Assembly (NCBI GenBank): GCA_910574805.1
Contig: CAJTCV010000013.1
Span: forward strand, 1-64,000
Source of the DNA: Lachnospiraceae bacterium
Lineage (GTDB): Bacteria > Bacillota > Clostridia > Lachnospirales > Lachnospiraceae
Reading direction: 5' to 3'
DNA length: 64,000 nt
The position numbers were made by a program, and so were the translations under genes. The notes below the pieces were generated by a model. The model had not been told where the DNA came from, did not search any database, and saw only the letters and a list, made by a program, of their open reading frames with translations. Within the stretch, counting starts at the first letter, position 1, and each line of letters begins with the position of its first letter. Of this stretch, positions 16,835 to 24,450 are shown piece by piece.

Positions 16835-18982
16835 TTAACCTTCACAGGTATCTACTGCATACAGCGCGTCCCCTGCTTTGATCGCCCCTGTCTTCAGCAG
16901 GCGGATCTTCTGATTGTCAGACAGCTCCGTGCAGAGCACCGGCGATGCCAGCGACGGCGCATTTTTCTTCAGGAAATCCAGGTCCATCTTCATGAGCAGA
17001 TCACCCTTCTTCACCTTGTCGCCGTTATTTACAAAGACTTCAAAACCCTGTCCGTTTAAATTCACCGTGTCAATGCCCATATGAAGCAGCATGGCGATGC
17101 CGGATGCAGTCTCAAATCCGATGGCGTGCTTTGTCTCGAATACGAAGCTGACTTCTCCGTCTTCCGGCGCCCGCACTTCTCCGTCTTCCGGAATGACCAT
17201 GGCGCCGTCGCCCATCATCCGGCCTGCAAATGCCTCATCCGGCGTCTCGGACAGATCTGCCGCTGTTCCGTTCACCGGGCTGTAGATCGTATCACTTTTC
17301 ACTACCTTTCCTGCAGGTTTATCCTCCGCCGGTGCAGCGGAATCTGCCCCTGCATTTCCTGCCGGAGCGTATTCTTCATCCGGGGCCGTCTCCAGATAAT
17401 CTTCCAGGTTGGATTTGACCACGGTGACTCTCGGTCCGTAGATGACCTGCACGCCGTTTCCTTTGTGCACCACGCCGGATGCTCCGGTGGATTTTAAGAG
17501 GGCATCGTCCACCAGCTCTGATTTATACACCGTACAGCGAAGTCTGGTCGCGCAGCAGTCCACATCCGAGATATTTTTCTTGCCGCCAAGTCCCCGGCAG
17601 ATGGCTGCGGACAGAGCGTCTTCTTCCGATGCACCGCCGTCTGCGCCTGCAGCGCCCTTCTTCCGGGCATCCACATCACTTCTGCGGTACAGCTTCACTT
17701 CCTCGCTGTCGTCCCGTCCCGGAGTCTTCAGATCCATTTTTTCGATCAGGAAGGAGAACAGGAAATAGTATACAACAAAGTATCCAATACCGACAACCAC
17801 GATCCAGACCCAGCTGGTCTTGGCATTTCCCTGGAGAATACCAAACAGGAACATGTCAATGAGACCGCCGGAGAAGGTCATACCCACGCCTACGTTAAAT
17901 ACATGCATCAGCATATAGGCAAGTCCTGCAAATACACAGTGAATCGCATACAGAAGCGGCGCCACGAACAGGAAAGTAAATTCCAGAGGCTCCGTGATAC
18001 CGGTCAGCATGGAGGTCAGCGCCGCGGACAGAAGAAGACCTGCCACTGCTTCTTTTTTCTCCGGTTTTGCAACTTTGTACATGGCCAGCGCCGCTCCCGG
18101 AAGACCGAAGATCATCAGCGGGAATTTACCGGTCATAAATCTCGTGGCAGACACTGCAAAATGCTCCACGGTCGGATCTGCCAGCTGTGCGAAGAAGATA
18201 TTCTGCGCGCCTTCCACCAGACGCCCGCTCACTTCCATGGTGCCGCCGAGGGCTGTCTGCCAGAAAGGAAGGTAGAACACATGGTGAAGTCCGAAAGGAA
18301 TCAGCGCACGCTCCATGAGACCGTACACCCAGGTTCCTGCATAACCGGATTCCAGCACCACGCCGCCGATGGCGTAGATGCCCTGCTGAATCACCGGCCA
18401 GATAAAGAACATCAGGATTCCCACCACCGTATAGGCAAGTCCGCTGACGATGGGCACGAATCTGGTGCCGCCGAAGAAGGACAGTACCTGAGGCAGTTCG
18501 ATTTTGTAAAATTTATTATGAAGGGCCGACACACCCAGACCGACGATGATACCGCCGAACACGCCCATCTGCAGTGAGGTGATTCCTACTACCGATGCGG
18601 TCGCGCCGCTTAACATGGCCTCTGTGCCGCCGTGATTTGTGATCATGGCGCCGATGGATGCATGCATGATGAAAAATGCGATGGCTGCGGACAGCGCCGC
18701 CACTTCTTTTTCCTTTTTCGCCATACCGATGGCAACACCCATGGCAAAGATGATGGGCAGATTGGCAAATACGATATCGCCGGCTGCGCTCATGACCTGC
18801 AGAATGGCATTTAATACCGTCCCCGGGCCCATGATTCCCATCAGTCCGTAAGTAGTAAGCATGGTCTCATTGGTAAAAGAGCCGCCCACGCCCAGCAACA
18901 AGCCTGCCACCGGCAGGATCGCGATTGGAAGCATAAAGGATCTTCCCACTCGCTGAAGTACACCGAAAATCTTATCTTTCAT
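16835..18982 (-). CDS. PTS glucose/N-acetylglucosamine-type transporter EIICBA
   Basis: 715-residue fused permease. EIIC spans about 1-420 with many membrane segments; EIIB lies at about 450-535 with the phosphocysteine motif VDCCATRLRCTV; EIIA at about 570-710 with TKHAIGF and the active-site histidine region LLHMGIDTV. It imports and phosphorylates a hexose or amino sugar; the sugar (glucose, maltose or GlcNAc type) cannot be fixed from sequence alone. A long leader with two copies of the GGAACT element precedes it, ending in AGGAGGG before the ATG. The LicT-type gene overlaps its stop (TAATG). Confidence 0.92.
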   Translation of the reverse strand: MKDKIFGVLQRVGRSFMLPIAILPVAGLLLGVGGSFTNETMLTTYGLMGIMGPGTVLNAILQVMSAAGDIVFANLPIIFAMGVAIGMAKKEKEVAALSAAIAFFIMHASIGAMITNHGGTEAMLSGATASVVGITSLQMGVFGGIIVGLGVSALHNKFYKIELPQVLSFFGGTRFVPIVSGLAYTVVGILMFFIWPVIQQGIYAIGGVVLESGYAGTWVYGLMERALIPFGLHHVFYLPFWQTALGGTMEVSGRLVEGAQNIFFAQLADPTVEHFAVSATRFMTGKFPLMIFGLPGAALAMYKVAKPEKKEAVAGLLLSAALTSMLTGITEPLEFTFLFVAPLLYAIHCVFAGLAYMLMHVFNVGVGMTFSGGLIDMFLFGILQGNAKTSWVWIVVVGIGYFVVYYFLFSFLIEKMDLKTPGRDDSEEVKLYRRSDVDARKKGAAGADGGASEEDALSAAICRGLGGKKNISDVDCCATRLRCTVYKSELVDDALLKSTGASGVVHKGNGVQVIYGPRVTVVKSNLEDYLETAPDEEYAPAGNAGADSAAPAEDKPAGKVVKSDTIYSPVNGTAADLSETPDEAFAGRMMGDGAMVIPEDGEVRAPEDGEVSFVFETKHAIGFETASGIAMLLHMGIDTVNLNGQGFEVFVNNGDKVKKGDLLMKMDLDFLKKNAPSLASPVLCTELSDNQKIRLLKTGAIKAGDALYAVDTCEG

Positions 18983-18997
18983 GAAAACAATCCCTCC

Positions 18998-19165
18998 TGA
19001 TTATAGTTCCGCTACAGCCCTCTCACCGCCCAGTGTCTGGAAGAATTTCCGGTCACATCCGTGCCCTGAAATCCTTCCGGGCGCTGTGAGGGCTTTCGCT
19101 GATTATAGTTCCGCTACAGCCCTCTCACCGCCCGGTGTCTGGAAGAGCTTTCGCTGATGAAAGTT
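18998..19165 (-). repeat. Two tandem copies of the GGAACTT element in the PTS leader
   Basis: The block CTGATTATAGTTCCGCTACAG occurs at about 18997 and again at about 19094, each followed by CCCTCTCACCGCCC and GTGTCTGGAAGA. On the minus strand each unit reads CAGCGAAAGC...GCTGTAGCGGAACTATAAT, and the last joins AGGAGGG of the PTS gene. AGCCCTC and GAGGGCT within a unit can pair into a long hairpin. Confidence 0.85.
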
Positions 19166-19310
19166 TTGGATGTTTTTTGCATGTCTCTGCCCCTTACTAT
19201 CTCCATGGTGCACCGATTTTACGCATAGAAAAAGACATCAACATGCATAAACATCCCTTGGTTTAATGCATAGTTAATGCCTGCTTCCCAGTTACATACT
19301 ATGTATCTAA

Positions 19311-19339
19311 AAATTAACATGATTGACAGGATTTGTCAA
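19311..19339 (-). promoter_or_regulatory. Promoter of the PTS operon with overlapping dyad
   Basis: On the minus strand TTGACA (19334-19339), a 17-bp spacer and TAATTT (19311-19316). The -35 is one half of a dyad, TTGACA-AATCC-TGTCAA (19323-19339), a plausible operator. About 320 bases of leader lie between here and the ATG, room for a LicT-controlled terminator, although no RAT motif could be assigned with certainty. Confidence 0.65.
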
Positions 19340-19396
19340 GTGCGTTTTGGTACATTTCTACAACACCGTTTCCAAAAAACAGCTCTTCTCCGATAT

Positions 19397-20455
19397 TTAA
19401 ATCCCTGATATTTTTTCGTATCTTACCAGAATATTCTCAAGCTCCACATTCCCCCGCAGAAATTCATATTCTTCCTTATTTCGGATTTCCGCTATAAACG
19501 ATCTTGCAAAGCTTTTGGCAAGCCGGTTGGATGATTTTGGGAGAGACCGGTAATACAGGGGAGACACTCCCACATCCCATGGCTTCTGCGATTCCTCCAG
19601 CGCGGCTTCGATCAGCTGAATACTCTGCTTCTCATCTTTCCTGAACAGAGCGATCAGCAGACGGGGAACCACCGCCCCATAAGGCCACAGTCCGAACAGC
19701 GAACACATCTTTTCCGATATTTCGGCGATTTCTTCCGCCTCCTGGTGTTTTCCGTCCTGCTCTTCTATTTCAAGCAGCAGAAACAGATAGTTCTGCAGCC
19801 TTCCTGCCGTCTGCAGCAGATTCCCTTCAAGGAAAACAGCCGCAGCATTTTCCTCTTTTTCGTGGAGCAAAAGCCTCGTCTGCAGTAGTGTTTTGTCTGT
19901 CTGAACATCCGGAAGCCGCCCCAAAAAGGAACCTGCCTTCTCATATTCTTCCATCTGTAAATATTTCGCGGCCAGCAGATATATGACAGAGTATCTTATC
20001 TTTTCGTCTGCACTGTCGCTGACCCGTTCCAGCCAGTTAAAAACGGTCTTTTTGTATGTCTCCCTGCGTTCCTCCGGAATGTCGGACAGTACCAGCACGC
20101 CGTCCAGTGTAGTCGCAGCCATATAGATCAGGGAATCACAGCGGGGATATTCCTGTATCTTCGCCGCCGCCATTTCAAATGCAGCATCGATATTTCCTTT
20201 TATTGCAGTTTCTGCAATCTCATTGGCAAACTGCCCGGTCTCTAATTCTGTCAGTTCCTCACGGAATGAAAACAGTTCGTTCATATCCATGTTCAGCAGC
20301 CTTGCAAGAGCCGGAAGCAGGGTGACATCCGGGTATGTGTTTCCCTTCTCCCATTTGTTGACTGCCGGCGCCGAGACGCCCAGATACGCTGCAACCTGCT
20401 CCTGTGTCAGCCCCGCATCCTTCCGATGGCTTCTGATCTGTTCACTCATATTCAT
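19397..20455 (-). CDS. XRE-family regulator with C-terminal helical repeat domain
   Basis: 352 residues. Residues about 4-60 are a Cro/C1-type helix-turn-helix (LTQEQVAAYLGVSAPAVNKWEKGNTYPDVTLLPALARLLNM). The remainder is a run of paired helices that resembles TPR-like repeats, as found in stand-alone stress or secondary-metabolism regulators of Clostridia; its ligand is unknown. GGAGG stands 9 bases before the ATG. Several perfect palindromes lie immediately upstream and may be its own operator. It is divergent from nothing; all flanking genes are on the same strand. Confidence 0.85.
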   Translation of the reverse strand: MNMSEQIRSHRKDAGLTQEQVAAYLGVSAPAVNKWEKGNTYPDVTLLPALARLLNMDMNELFSFREELTELETGQFANEIAETAIKGNIDAAFEMAAAKIQEYPRCDSLIYMAATTLDGVLVLSDIPEERRETYKKTVFNWLERVSDSADEKIRYSVIYLLAAKYLQMEEYEKAGSFLGRLPDVQTDKTLLQTRLLLHEKEENAAAVFLEGNLLQTAGRLQNYLFLLLEIEEQDGKHQEAEEIAEISEKMCSLFGLWPYGAVVPRLLIALFRKDEKQSIQLIEAALEESQKPWDVGVSPLYYRSLPKSSNRLAKSFARSFIAEIRNKEEYEFLRGNVELENILVRYEKISGI

Positions 20456-20486
20456 TTCCGTCGACCTCCGTTTTCGGATTTTATTA

Positions 20487-20546
20487 GATCATGAATCTAC
20501 GATTCATGATCGGCATTCGCCGCTCGCGGAATGAGCAGGCTCATTC
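20487..20546. promoter_or_regulatory. Two perfect palindromes upstream of the XRE regulator
   Basis: First: GATCATGAATC-TAC-GATTCATGATC (20487-20511, 11-bp arms, 3-base centre). Second: GAATGAGC-AG-GCTCATTC (20529-20546, 8-bp arms). Further GCTCATT half-sites follow to about 20571. They are candidate operator sites or a terminator of the FmdE-like gene. Confidence 0.6.
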
Positions 20547-20662
20547 TTCTCGCTTGCGCTCATTATATCATCGCCGGCGTATTTTTTCTATTGAGTGATT
20601 GTTTATTTACCATCCTGAAATTCTAACCATGTGTTATGTATAAACGGCGTTCCTCCGAAGAT

Positions 20663-21190
20663 TTATACGTGAAAACGGTCATACCCCCGATAACAGTCTT
20701 CACAGAGCCGCCTGCCGTTCTCCAGGTGAATGTGGTTCTCTGCGGCGATCTCCCCGCAGCCGTCGCATCTCACCGACTGGAAGATCCGGGCCGGTTCCGG
20801 GAGCTGCAAAGTAGTCTCCTTTACTTCAAAAAGCTCTTCCGACGCATGATTTTGATAGTAAGCAAAGCTTTCCTCTCTGGTCATGCCCTCCGGCTTCGGA
20901 CGCAGAACCAGACGGACTGATCTGCCGCTCTTTCGCTCATAAAAGGAAAACGCCTGCTTTCCCGTCATGTGAAACAACAGGTTTCCTTTGCCCACGCTGC
21001 ATCCTAAGAGTACCTGAATCGCATCCACGCCGCAGGCGTCATTTTCGCTGATGCATACCACCTGCTCATCCTCCGAAAAAGAAAGCTCAAGCAGGGAAGC
21101 GGCGTACAGGGCCGCCCGGTAGCCAATGGCCAGCCCCCCGCAGGAATGCCCGTGAAACGCCACGCATGTTTCCCATTTCTTTTGATCCAT
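20663..21190 (-). CDS. FmdE-family protein with C-terminal zinc finger
   Basis: 175 residues. The N-terminal CVAFHGHSCGGLAIGYRAALYA and the NDACGVDAIQVLLGCSVGKGNL segment are hallmarks of the formylmethanofuran dehydrogenase subunit E (FmdE) family, here outside methanogens; a C-terminal CDGC...CEDC zinc finger closes the protein. The cellular role in anaerobic bacteria is not settled; binding of a metal or molybdopterin-related partner is suggested by the family. ATG 21190 is preceded by AGGAGG; the longer frame from 21220 runs into the element. It is downstream of the HD gene, separated by one GGAACTT element. Confidence 0.85.
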   Translation of the reverse strand: MDQKKWETCVAFHGHSCGGLAIGYRAALYAASLLELSFSEDEQVVCISENDACGVDAIQVLLGCSVGKGNLLFHMTGKQAFSFYERKSGRSVRLVLRPKPEGMTREESFAYYQNHASEELFEVKETTLQLPEPARIFQSVRCDGCGEIAAENHIHLENGRRLCEDCYRGYDRFHV

Positions 21191-21210
21191 CTGTATTTCC
21201 TCCTTATTTA

Positions 21211-21296
21211 AGTTCCACATCTGTCCTCACTCCGTTCCGTAAAATCCTTCCGGGGCTGCTTTCGGGCTGATGCTGTTTTTCAGATTTTAAAGTTCC
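21211..21296 (-). repeat. GGAACTT intergenic element between HD and FmdE genes
   Basis: On the minus strand: GGAACTTTAAAATCTGAAAA, then CAGCATCAG, a variable middle, and CAGATGTGGAACTTAAATA joined to AGGAGG of the next gene. GGAACTT occurs at both ends, so one unit is bounded by two direct copies. Confidence 0.75.
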
Positions 21297-21806
21297 TCAT
21301 TTCTCTTTGCTTTCGTACATTGATTTTAATAATGCGGTCCCTGTTCTGGTCCGGAACAGTTTTTTCTCCGTATTCAGAATATTTTCCGCTGAATATCCGG
21401 ACTCATCTGCATTGACCAGATAATCCGCTTCCAGAAGGATCTGGTGGTCGATCCCCTCCACCGGGGCGATGGTATGATGATGGCCCACCAGCCAGATGAT
21501 GCGGCTGATCATCTCTTCAGGCAGGCCGCTGCCTTCCAGAAATGCCTCCGTCAGTCCGGTTCCTTCCAGTTCCTGATATTTTCCGTTGGTGCTGCCATAT
21601 TTCTCCCGGCACAGAGGGCAGGCGATATCGTGGAGGACAGCCGCCGCCTCGATGGTCCTCTGTTCATTCGGAGACACCCCTTCGCACTCTGCGATGGTCT
21701 TCGCAAAAGCGTAGACTTTCATAAAATGCCGGATGTCGTGGAGATTTCCCCCGGAAGCTTCGATCATTTTTACCACGAGCTCCGATATGGTCATTTCCTT
21801 TTTCAT
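21297..21806 (-). CDS. HD-domain phosphohydrolase
   Basis: 169 residues with the HD signature: DIRHFMKVYAFAKTIAE, the AAAVLHDIACP His-Asp pair, and GHHHTIAPVEG. This is the general metal-dependent phosphohydrolase fold; the substrate is not known. ATG 21806 is chosen because AAGGAGTGA lies upstream, and the longer frame starts in intergenic DNA. It is followed by a GGAACTT element and the FmdE-like gene, probably co-transcribed. Confidence 0.88.
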   Translation of the reverse strand: MKKEMTISELVVKMIEASGGNLHDIRHFMKVYAFAKTIAECEGVSPNEQRTIEAAAVLHDIACPLCREKYGSTNGKYQELEGTGLTEAFLEGSGLPEEMISRIIWLVGHHHTIAPVEGIDHQILLEADYLVNADESGYSAENILNTEKKLFRTRTGTALLKSMYESKEK

Positions 21807-21945
21807 ACAGTTCACTCCTTTTCTTCTGCAAAATACAGGCCTTATGCTCCTCTCCTGCCATACCAATATGGGGCTGGATGTCCTGGTCCATTATAGCATA
21901 CTTTTCTCATGATTTCTATTTGCAACGGCCAATGGAAAAAAACAA

Positions 21946-21970
21946 GACCAGCCATTGAATTATGCTGGTC
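21946..21970 (-). terminator. Terminator of the LytTR transcript
   Basis: On the minus strand GACCAGC (21964-21970) pairs with GCTGGTC (21946-21952), followed by TTGTTTTTTT. It lies about 150 bases past the LytTR gene; the AT-rich DNA between holds no gene that I can support. Confidence 0.8.
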
Positions 21971-22122
21971 AGAAAACTATACTACTATCTATATTCAACA
22001 GGATTATTTGCTTTTGTATCAATATGAACAGTTTAAATCTTATCTAATATTTCCACTGGAATCTCACCTGATTTGGGTTCTATATCTATATCAAATAAAT
22101 TATATAATAACTCATATTTACT

Positions 22123-22563
22123 TCATTTATTGCAGGCATAGTTTTTTCCATTGAAAGCAGTAAGAACCTTTGGAGCACAGGACCTGCTGACATGCAAAAC
22201 GGTATCATCAATGAGAGTGACATCATTATTCTGAATGGATCTGATCTTGCTTAATGAGACAATACAGCTTTGAGTGCATTTAATAAATCCATAGGGATAC
22301 AGAGCGGTCAGTTCCTGACTGAGAGTTCCATATTTTTTGTATATACCGTGTAATGTATGAATGGTTATATTGTGCTGTCTGCTTTGCAGGTAATAAATAT
22401 CGCTGATTTTTATTCTGGCAGTCTGTGATTTGGTTTTGCAGAGGTATGTCTGCTGATTGTCTATATACTGTTGCATTGCTTTCCGGAGGGCTGATTCTCC
22501 GTAGATATTGATGAAGAGCTGGATATCAGCGAGAATGTCGAGGGTTTGGAGTTTACTGGCCAT
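22123..22563 (-). CDS. Stand-alone LytTR DNA-binding regulator
   Basis: 146 residues. A LytTR domain covers about 40-140 (RIKISDIYYLQSRQHNITIHTLHG, YKKYGTLSQELTALYPYGFIKCTQSCIVSLSKIRSI), preceded by about 35 residues (LADIQLFINIYGESALRKAMQQYI) instead of a receiver domain. There is no phosphorylation domain, so it is not a classic response regulator. AAGGAAA precedes the ATG. It sits in a markedly AT-rich island (about 21.9-22.9 kb), which suggests acquired DNA. Its target is unknown. Confidence 0.85.
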   Translation of the reverse strand: MASKLQTLDILADIQLFINIYGESALRKAMQQYIDNQQTYLCKTKSQTARIKISDIYYLQSRQHNITIHTLHGIYKKYGTLSQELTALYPYGFIKCTQSCIVSLSKIRSIQNNDVTLIDDTVLHVSRSCAPKVLTAFNGKNYACNK

Positions 22564-22778
22564 GTGGGATTTCCTTTTCTGTACAAGTATTTGCTGCTTT
22601 GTTTGCGTTGTTCTGTAATATAAACGATTGAGACAGCATTTTTTGACAAAAAACGGGATTTATTTGGGTAAAATTTCCAGATATGTTGTTTTAAGTGCTG
22701 GATATGGGATGAGGGGATTGATTGAAGGTGGATTATGGAATCTTCTAATGTATTCACATCTTTAAAATGCTTTGCCAT
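22461..22778 (-). CDS. Short hypothetical ORF overlapping the LytTR gene
   Basis: 105 residues starting MAKHFKDVNTLEDSIIHLQ with GGAGG 7 bases before the ATG. The last third is read in another frame across the LytTR start and is Ser/Lys-rich, so the natural gene may be shorter or broken. No domain is recognised. It follows a terminator hairpin at 22797-22837 and could be a small leader gene of the LytTR unit. Low confidence. Confidence 0.35.
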   Translation of the reverse strand: MAKHFKDVNTLEDSIIHLQSIPSSHIQHLKQHIWKFYPNKSRFLSKNAVSIVYITEQRKQSSKYLYRKGNPTWPVNSKPSTFSLISSSSSISTENQPSGKQCNSI

Positions 22779-22796
22779 CCCATAACCTCCACAAAA

Positions 22797-22837
22797 AAGT
22801 GTAAAGCTTTTGCGACAACGCAATAGGCTTTACACTT
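22797..22837 (-). terminator. Intrinsic terminator between DUF362 and LytTR units
   Basis: Arms AAGTGTAAAGC (22797-22807) and GCTTTACACTT (22827-22837) are perfect 11-bp complements; on the minus strand TTTTTT follows the stem. The ribosome binding site of the next ORF begins right after, so it could also act as an attenuator. Confidence 0.8.
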
Positions 22838-22913
22838 TCCTGGTCTGGCTGCTTATACGATTGTTGTATTACTCTTTAATATAGTCAAGTTCTGAATCAT
22901 CTGGTCGGTTACC

Positions 22914-22982
22914 TTATACAGCGTCCCGGATCCCTCCGATCTCCAGTGCAAAATCCAGCTGCTTTTTTAACCTTTCCTCCAT
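22914..22982 (-). pseudogene. Tiny gene remnant downstream of DUF362
   Basis: ATG at 22982 opens a 22-codon frame, MEERLKKQLDFALEI..., ending TAA at 22914. The first 15 residues resemble the start of YfbR-like HD-domain hydrolases (MExRLKxQLxFxLEIDK), after which the similarity is lost. It is probably the 5' stub of a deleted gene, but it is too short to be sure. Confidence 0.3.
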
Positions 22983-23006
22983 GGCATCTTTTCTCTGTCA
23001 GACTGA

Positions 23007-23870
23007 TCAGATTTCCACAAGTTCATATTCACGGCTGCCGATGCCCAGCTCTGCCGCCGCTTCCACTGTGTGAATCCCGTTTCTGGACTCCATCCGCTCG
23101 ATCAGATGGCTCCTGCCCGGATCGTCGGACTGATACACCAGATCCACACAGGCCTGGTCCAGTGCTACCGGGTCCAGAGAAGCCAGCATGCCGATGTCCG
23201 CCATCTTCGGATCCTCGGCTACAGCGCAGCAGTCACAGTCTACGGACATGTTCTTCATCACATTGATATAGGCGATCTTTCCGTCAAAAAACTGTACGAT
23301 GGATTTGGCCGCATCCGCCATGGACTCCAGGAAAGAATCATGATCGGAAGTCCAGAATGCCTCCACATCGCCGACTCCGTGGATATACGCTTTTCCATGG
23401 GAAGATGCGATTCCGATGGAGATATTTTTCAGCGAACCGCCGAAGCCTCCCATGGGATGGCCTTTAAAATGGGTCAGCACCAGCATGGAATCATAATTTT
23501 TCAGATGAGCGCCCACAAAGTTCTTCTGAATCTTCTTTCCGCCCTCCACGGACAGTTCCAGTTCGCCCTCTTCGTCCATGATATCAACTTTGGCGATTTT
23601 GGTCCAGCCGTGCTGATCCATGGTTTCCCAGTGAGCCGCTGTCGTATTACGTTTTCCTTCATAGGCCGTGTTGCACTCCACAATCGTGCCGTTCACCTTC
23701 TGAACCATGGGCTGCCAGAAGTCCGGCCGGATAAAGTTCTGATTTCCCACTTCCCCGGAATGCAGCTTGACTGCCACCTTGCCGGGAAGATCTGCACCCA
23801 GCGCTCCGTACAGCCTGAGGACTGCCTCCGGTGTGATGTCCTTTGTAAAATACACTTTTGATTTCTGCAT
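23007..23870 (-). CDS. DUF362 domain-containing protein
   Basis: 287 residues matching the DUF362 family throughout (KVAVKLHSGEVGNQNFIRP, GAHLKNYDSMLVLTHFKGHPMGGFGGSLKNISIGIAS, DCDCCAVAEDPKMADIGMLASLDPVALDQACVDLV). Some members carry a ferredoxin domain; this one shows only an internal Cys cluster, CDCC. The function is unknown, possibly in iron-sulfur or anaerobic metabolism. It is downstream of a MerR gene, separated by a short GGAACT element that ends in its AGGAGG. The MerR-type promoter at 24369-24399 likely serves both genes. Confidence 0.85.
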   Translation of the reverse strand: MQKSKVYFTKDITPEAVLRLYGALGADLPGKVAVKLHSGEVGNQNFIRPDFWQPMVQKVNGTIVECNTAYEGKRNTTAAHWETMDQHGWTKIAKVDIMDEEGELELSVEGGKKIQKNFVGAHLKNYDSMLVLTHFKGHPMGGFGGSLKNISIGIASSHGKAYIHGVGDVEAFWTSDHDSFLESMADAAKSIVQFFDGKIAYINVMKNMSVDCDCCAVAEDPKMADIGMLASLDPVALDQACVDLVYQSDDPGRSHLIERMESRNGIHTVEAAAELGIGSREYELVEI

Positions 23871-23889
23871 GACTTATGCCTCCTGTTTA

Positions 23890-23925
23890 AATTCCGCATC
23901 TGGACAGACGCTGTTTTTGAGTTCC
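23890..23925 (-). repeat. Short GGAACTT intergenic element between MerR and DUF362
   Basis: On the minus strand: GGAACTCAAAAACAGCGTCTG-TC-CAGATGCGGAATTTAAAC, joined to AGGAGG. Arms GCGTCTG and CAGATGC nearly pair, so this is a minimal copy with almost no core. Confidence 0.75.
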
Positions 23926-23929
23926 ATTT

Positions 23930-24322
23930 TTATGGTTCCGCTTCCGTGTGATCCCAGGACAGGCTCCCGGTTTTCACGGCTTCCTGGTATCTGGAGATCT
24001 TGTAATCCAGGCGATCCATGGCCTCGTTCAGTTTTTCCTGCTGTCTCAGAAGATTTTCTCTCTGCTCTCTGAGCAGCGCGAGGCGTTCCGGAAAAGTCCC
24101 GTCGCCCAGCTGAGTCAGACGCAGATATTCCACCAGCGACTCCACCGGCATACCGGCCCTTCTCAGGCAAACCATATGCTCTACCCAGTTCAGATCCTCC
24201 GGACGATAATCTCTGGCGCCTCCAGGCGTTCTGGCAATCCTGGGCAGGATCCCGGCCTTCTCATAATACCGCAGCGTATCCTGGGTGATCCCGAATTTTT
24301 CACTGACCTCTTTTATCGTCAT
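23930..24322 (-). CDS. MerR-family transcriptional regulator
   Basis: 130 residues. Winged helix MTIKEVSEKFGITQDTLRYYEKAGILPRIARTPGGARDY, then LRRAGMPVESLVEYLRL and a coiled coil. It lacks the cysteines of metal sensors, and belongs to the NmlR/AdhR-like aldehyde-sensing branch by appearance. ATG 24322 has GGAG upstream. Its own promoter has the canonical 19-bp spacer, so autoregulation is expected, with DUF362 as the second gene of the unit. Confidence 0.9.
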   Translation of the reverse strand: MTIKEVSEKFGITQDTLRYYEKAGILPRIARTPGGARDYRPEDLNWVEHMVCLRRAGMPVESLVEYLRLTQLGDGTFPERLALLREQRENLLRQQEKLNEAMDRLDYKISRYQEAVKTGSLSWDHTEAEP

Positions 24323-24368
24323 CCTGTATAATCTCCGTCTGTAAAGCCCGCCTCCATGTAACAGTCTG

Positions 24369-24399
24369 ATTATACTCCATGGAGTCAACTCCAGGTCAA
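24369..24399 (-). promoter_or_regulatory. MerR-type promoter of the merR-DUF362 unit
   Basis: On the minus strand: -35 TTGACC (24394-24399), 19-bp spacer, -10 TATAAT (24369-24374). The spacer carries GGAGT-TG-ACTCC followed by CATGGAG. This closely resembles NmlR-family operators described in other bacteria (established family knowledge; match judged by eye). Confidence 0.88.
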
Positions 24400-24450
24400 G
24401 AGTATTTTACAGGCTTTCCGAAGAAAAATACCAGCAAACCAGAACTCTCC

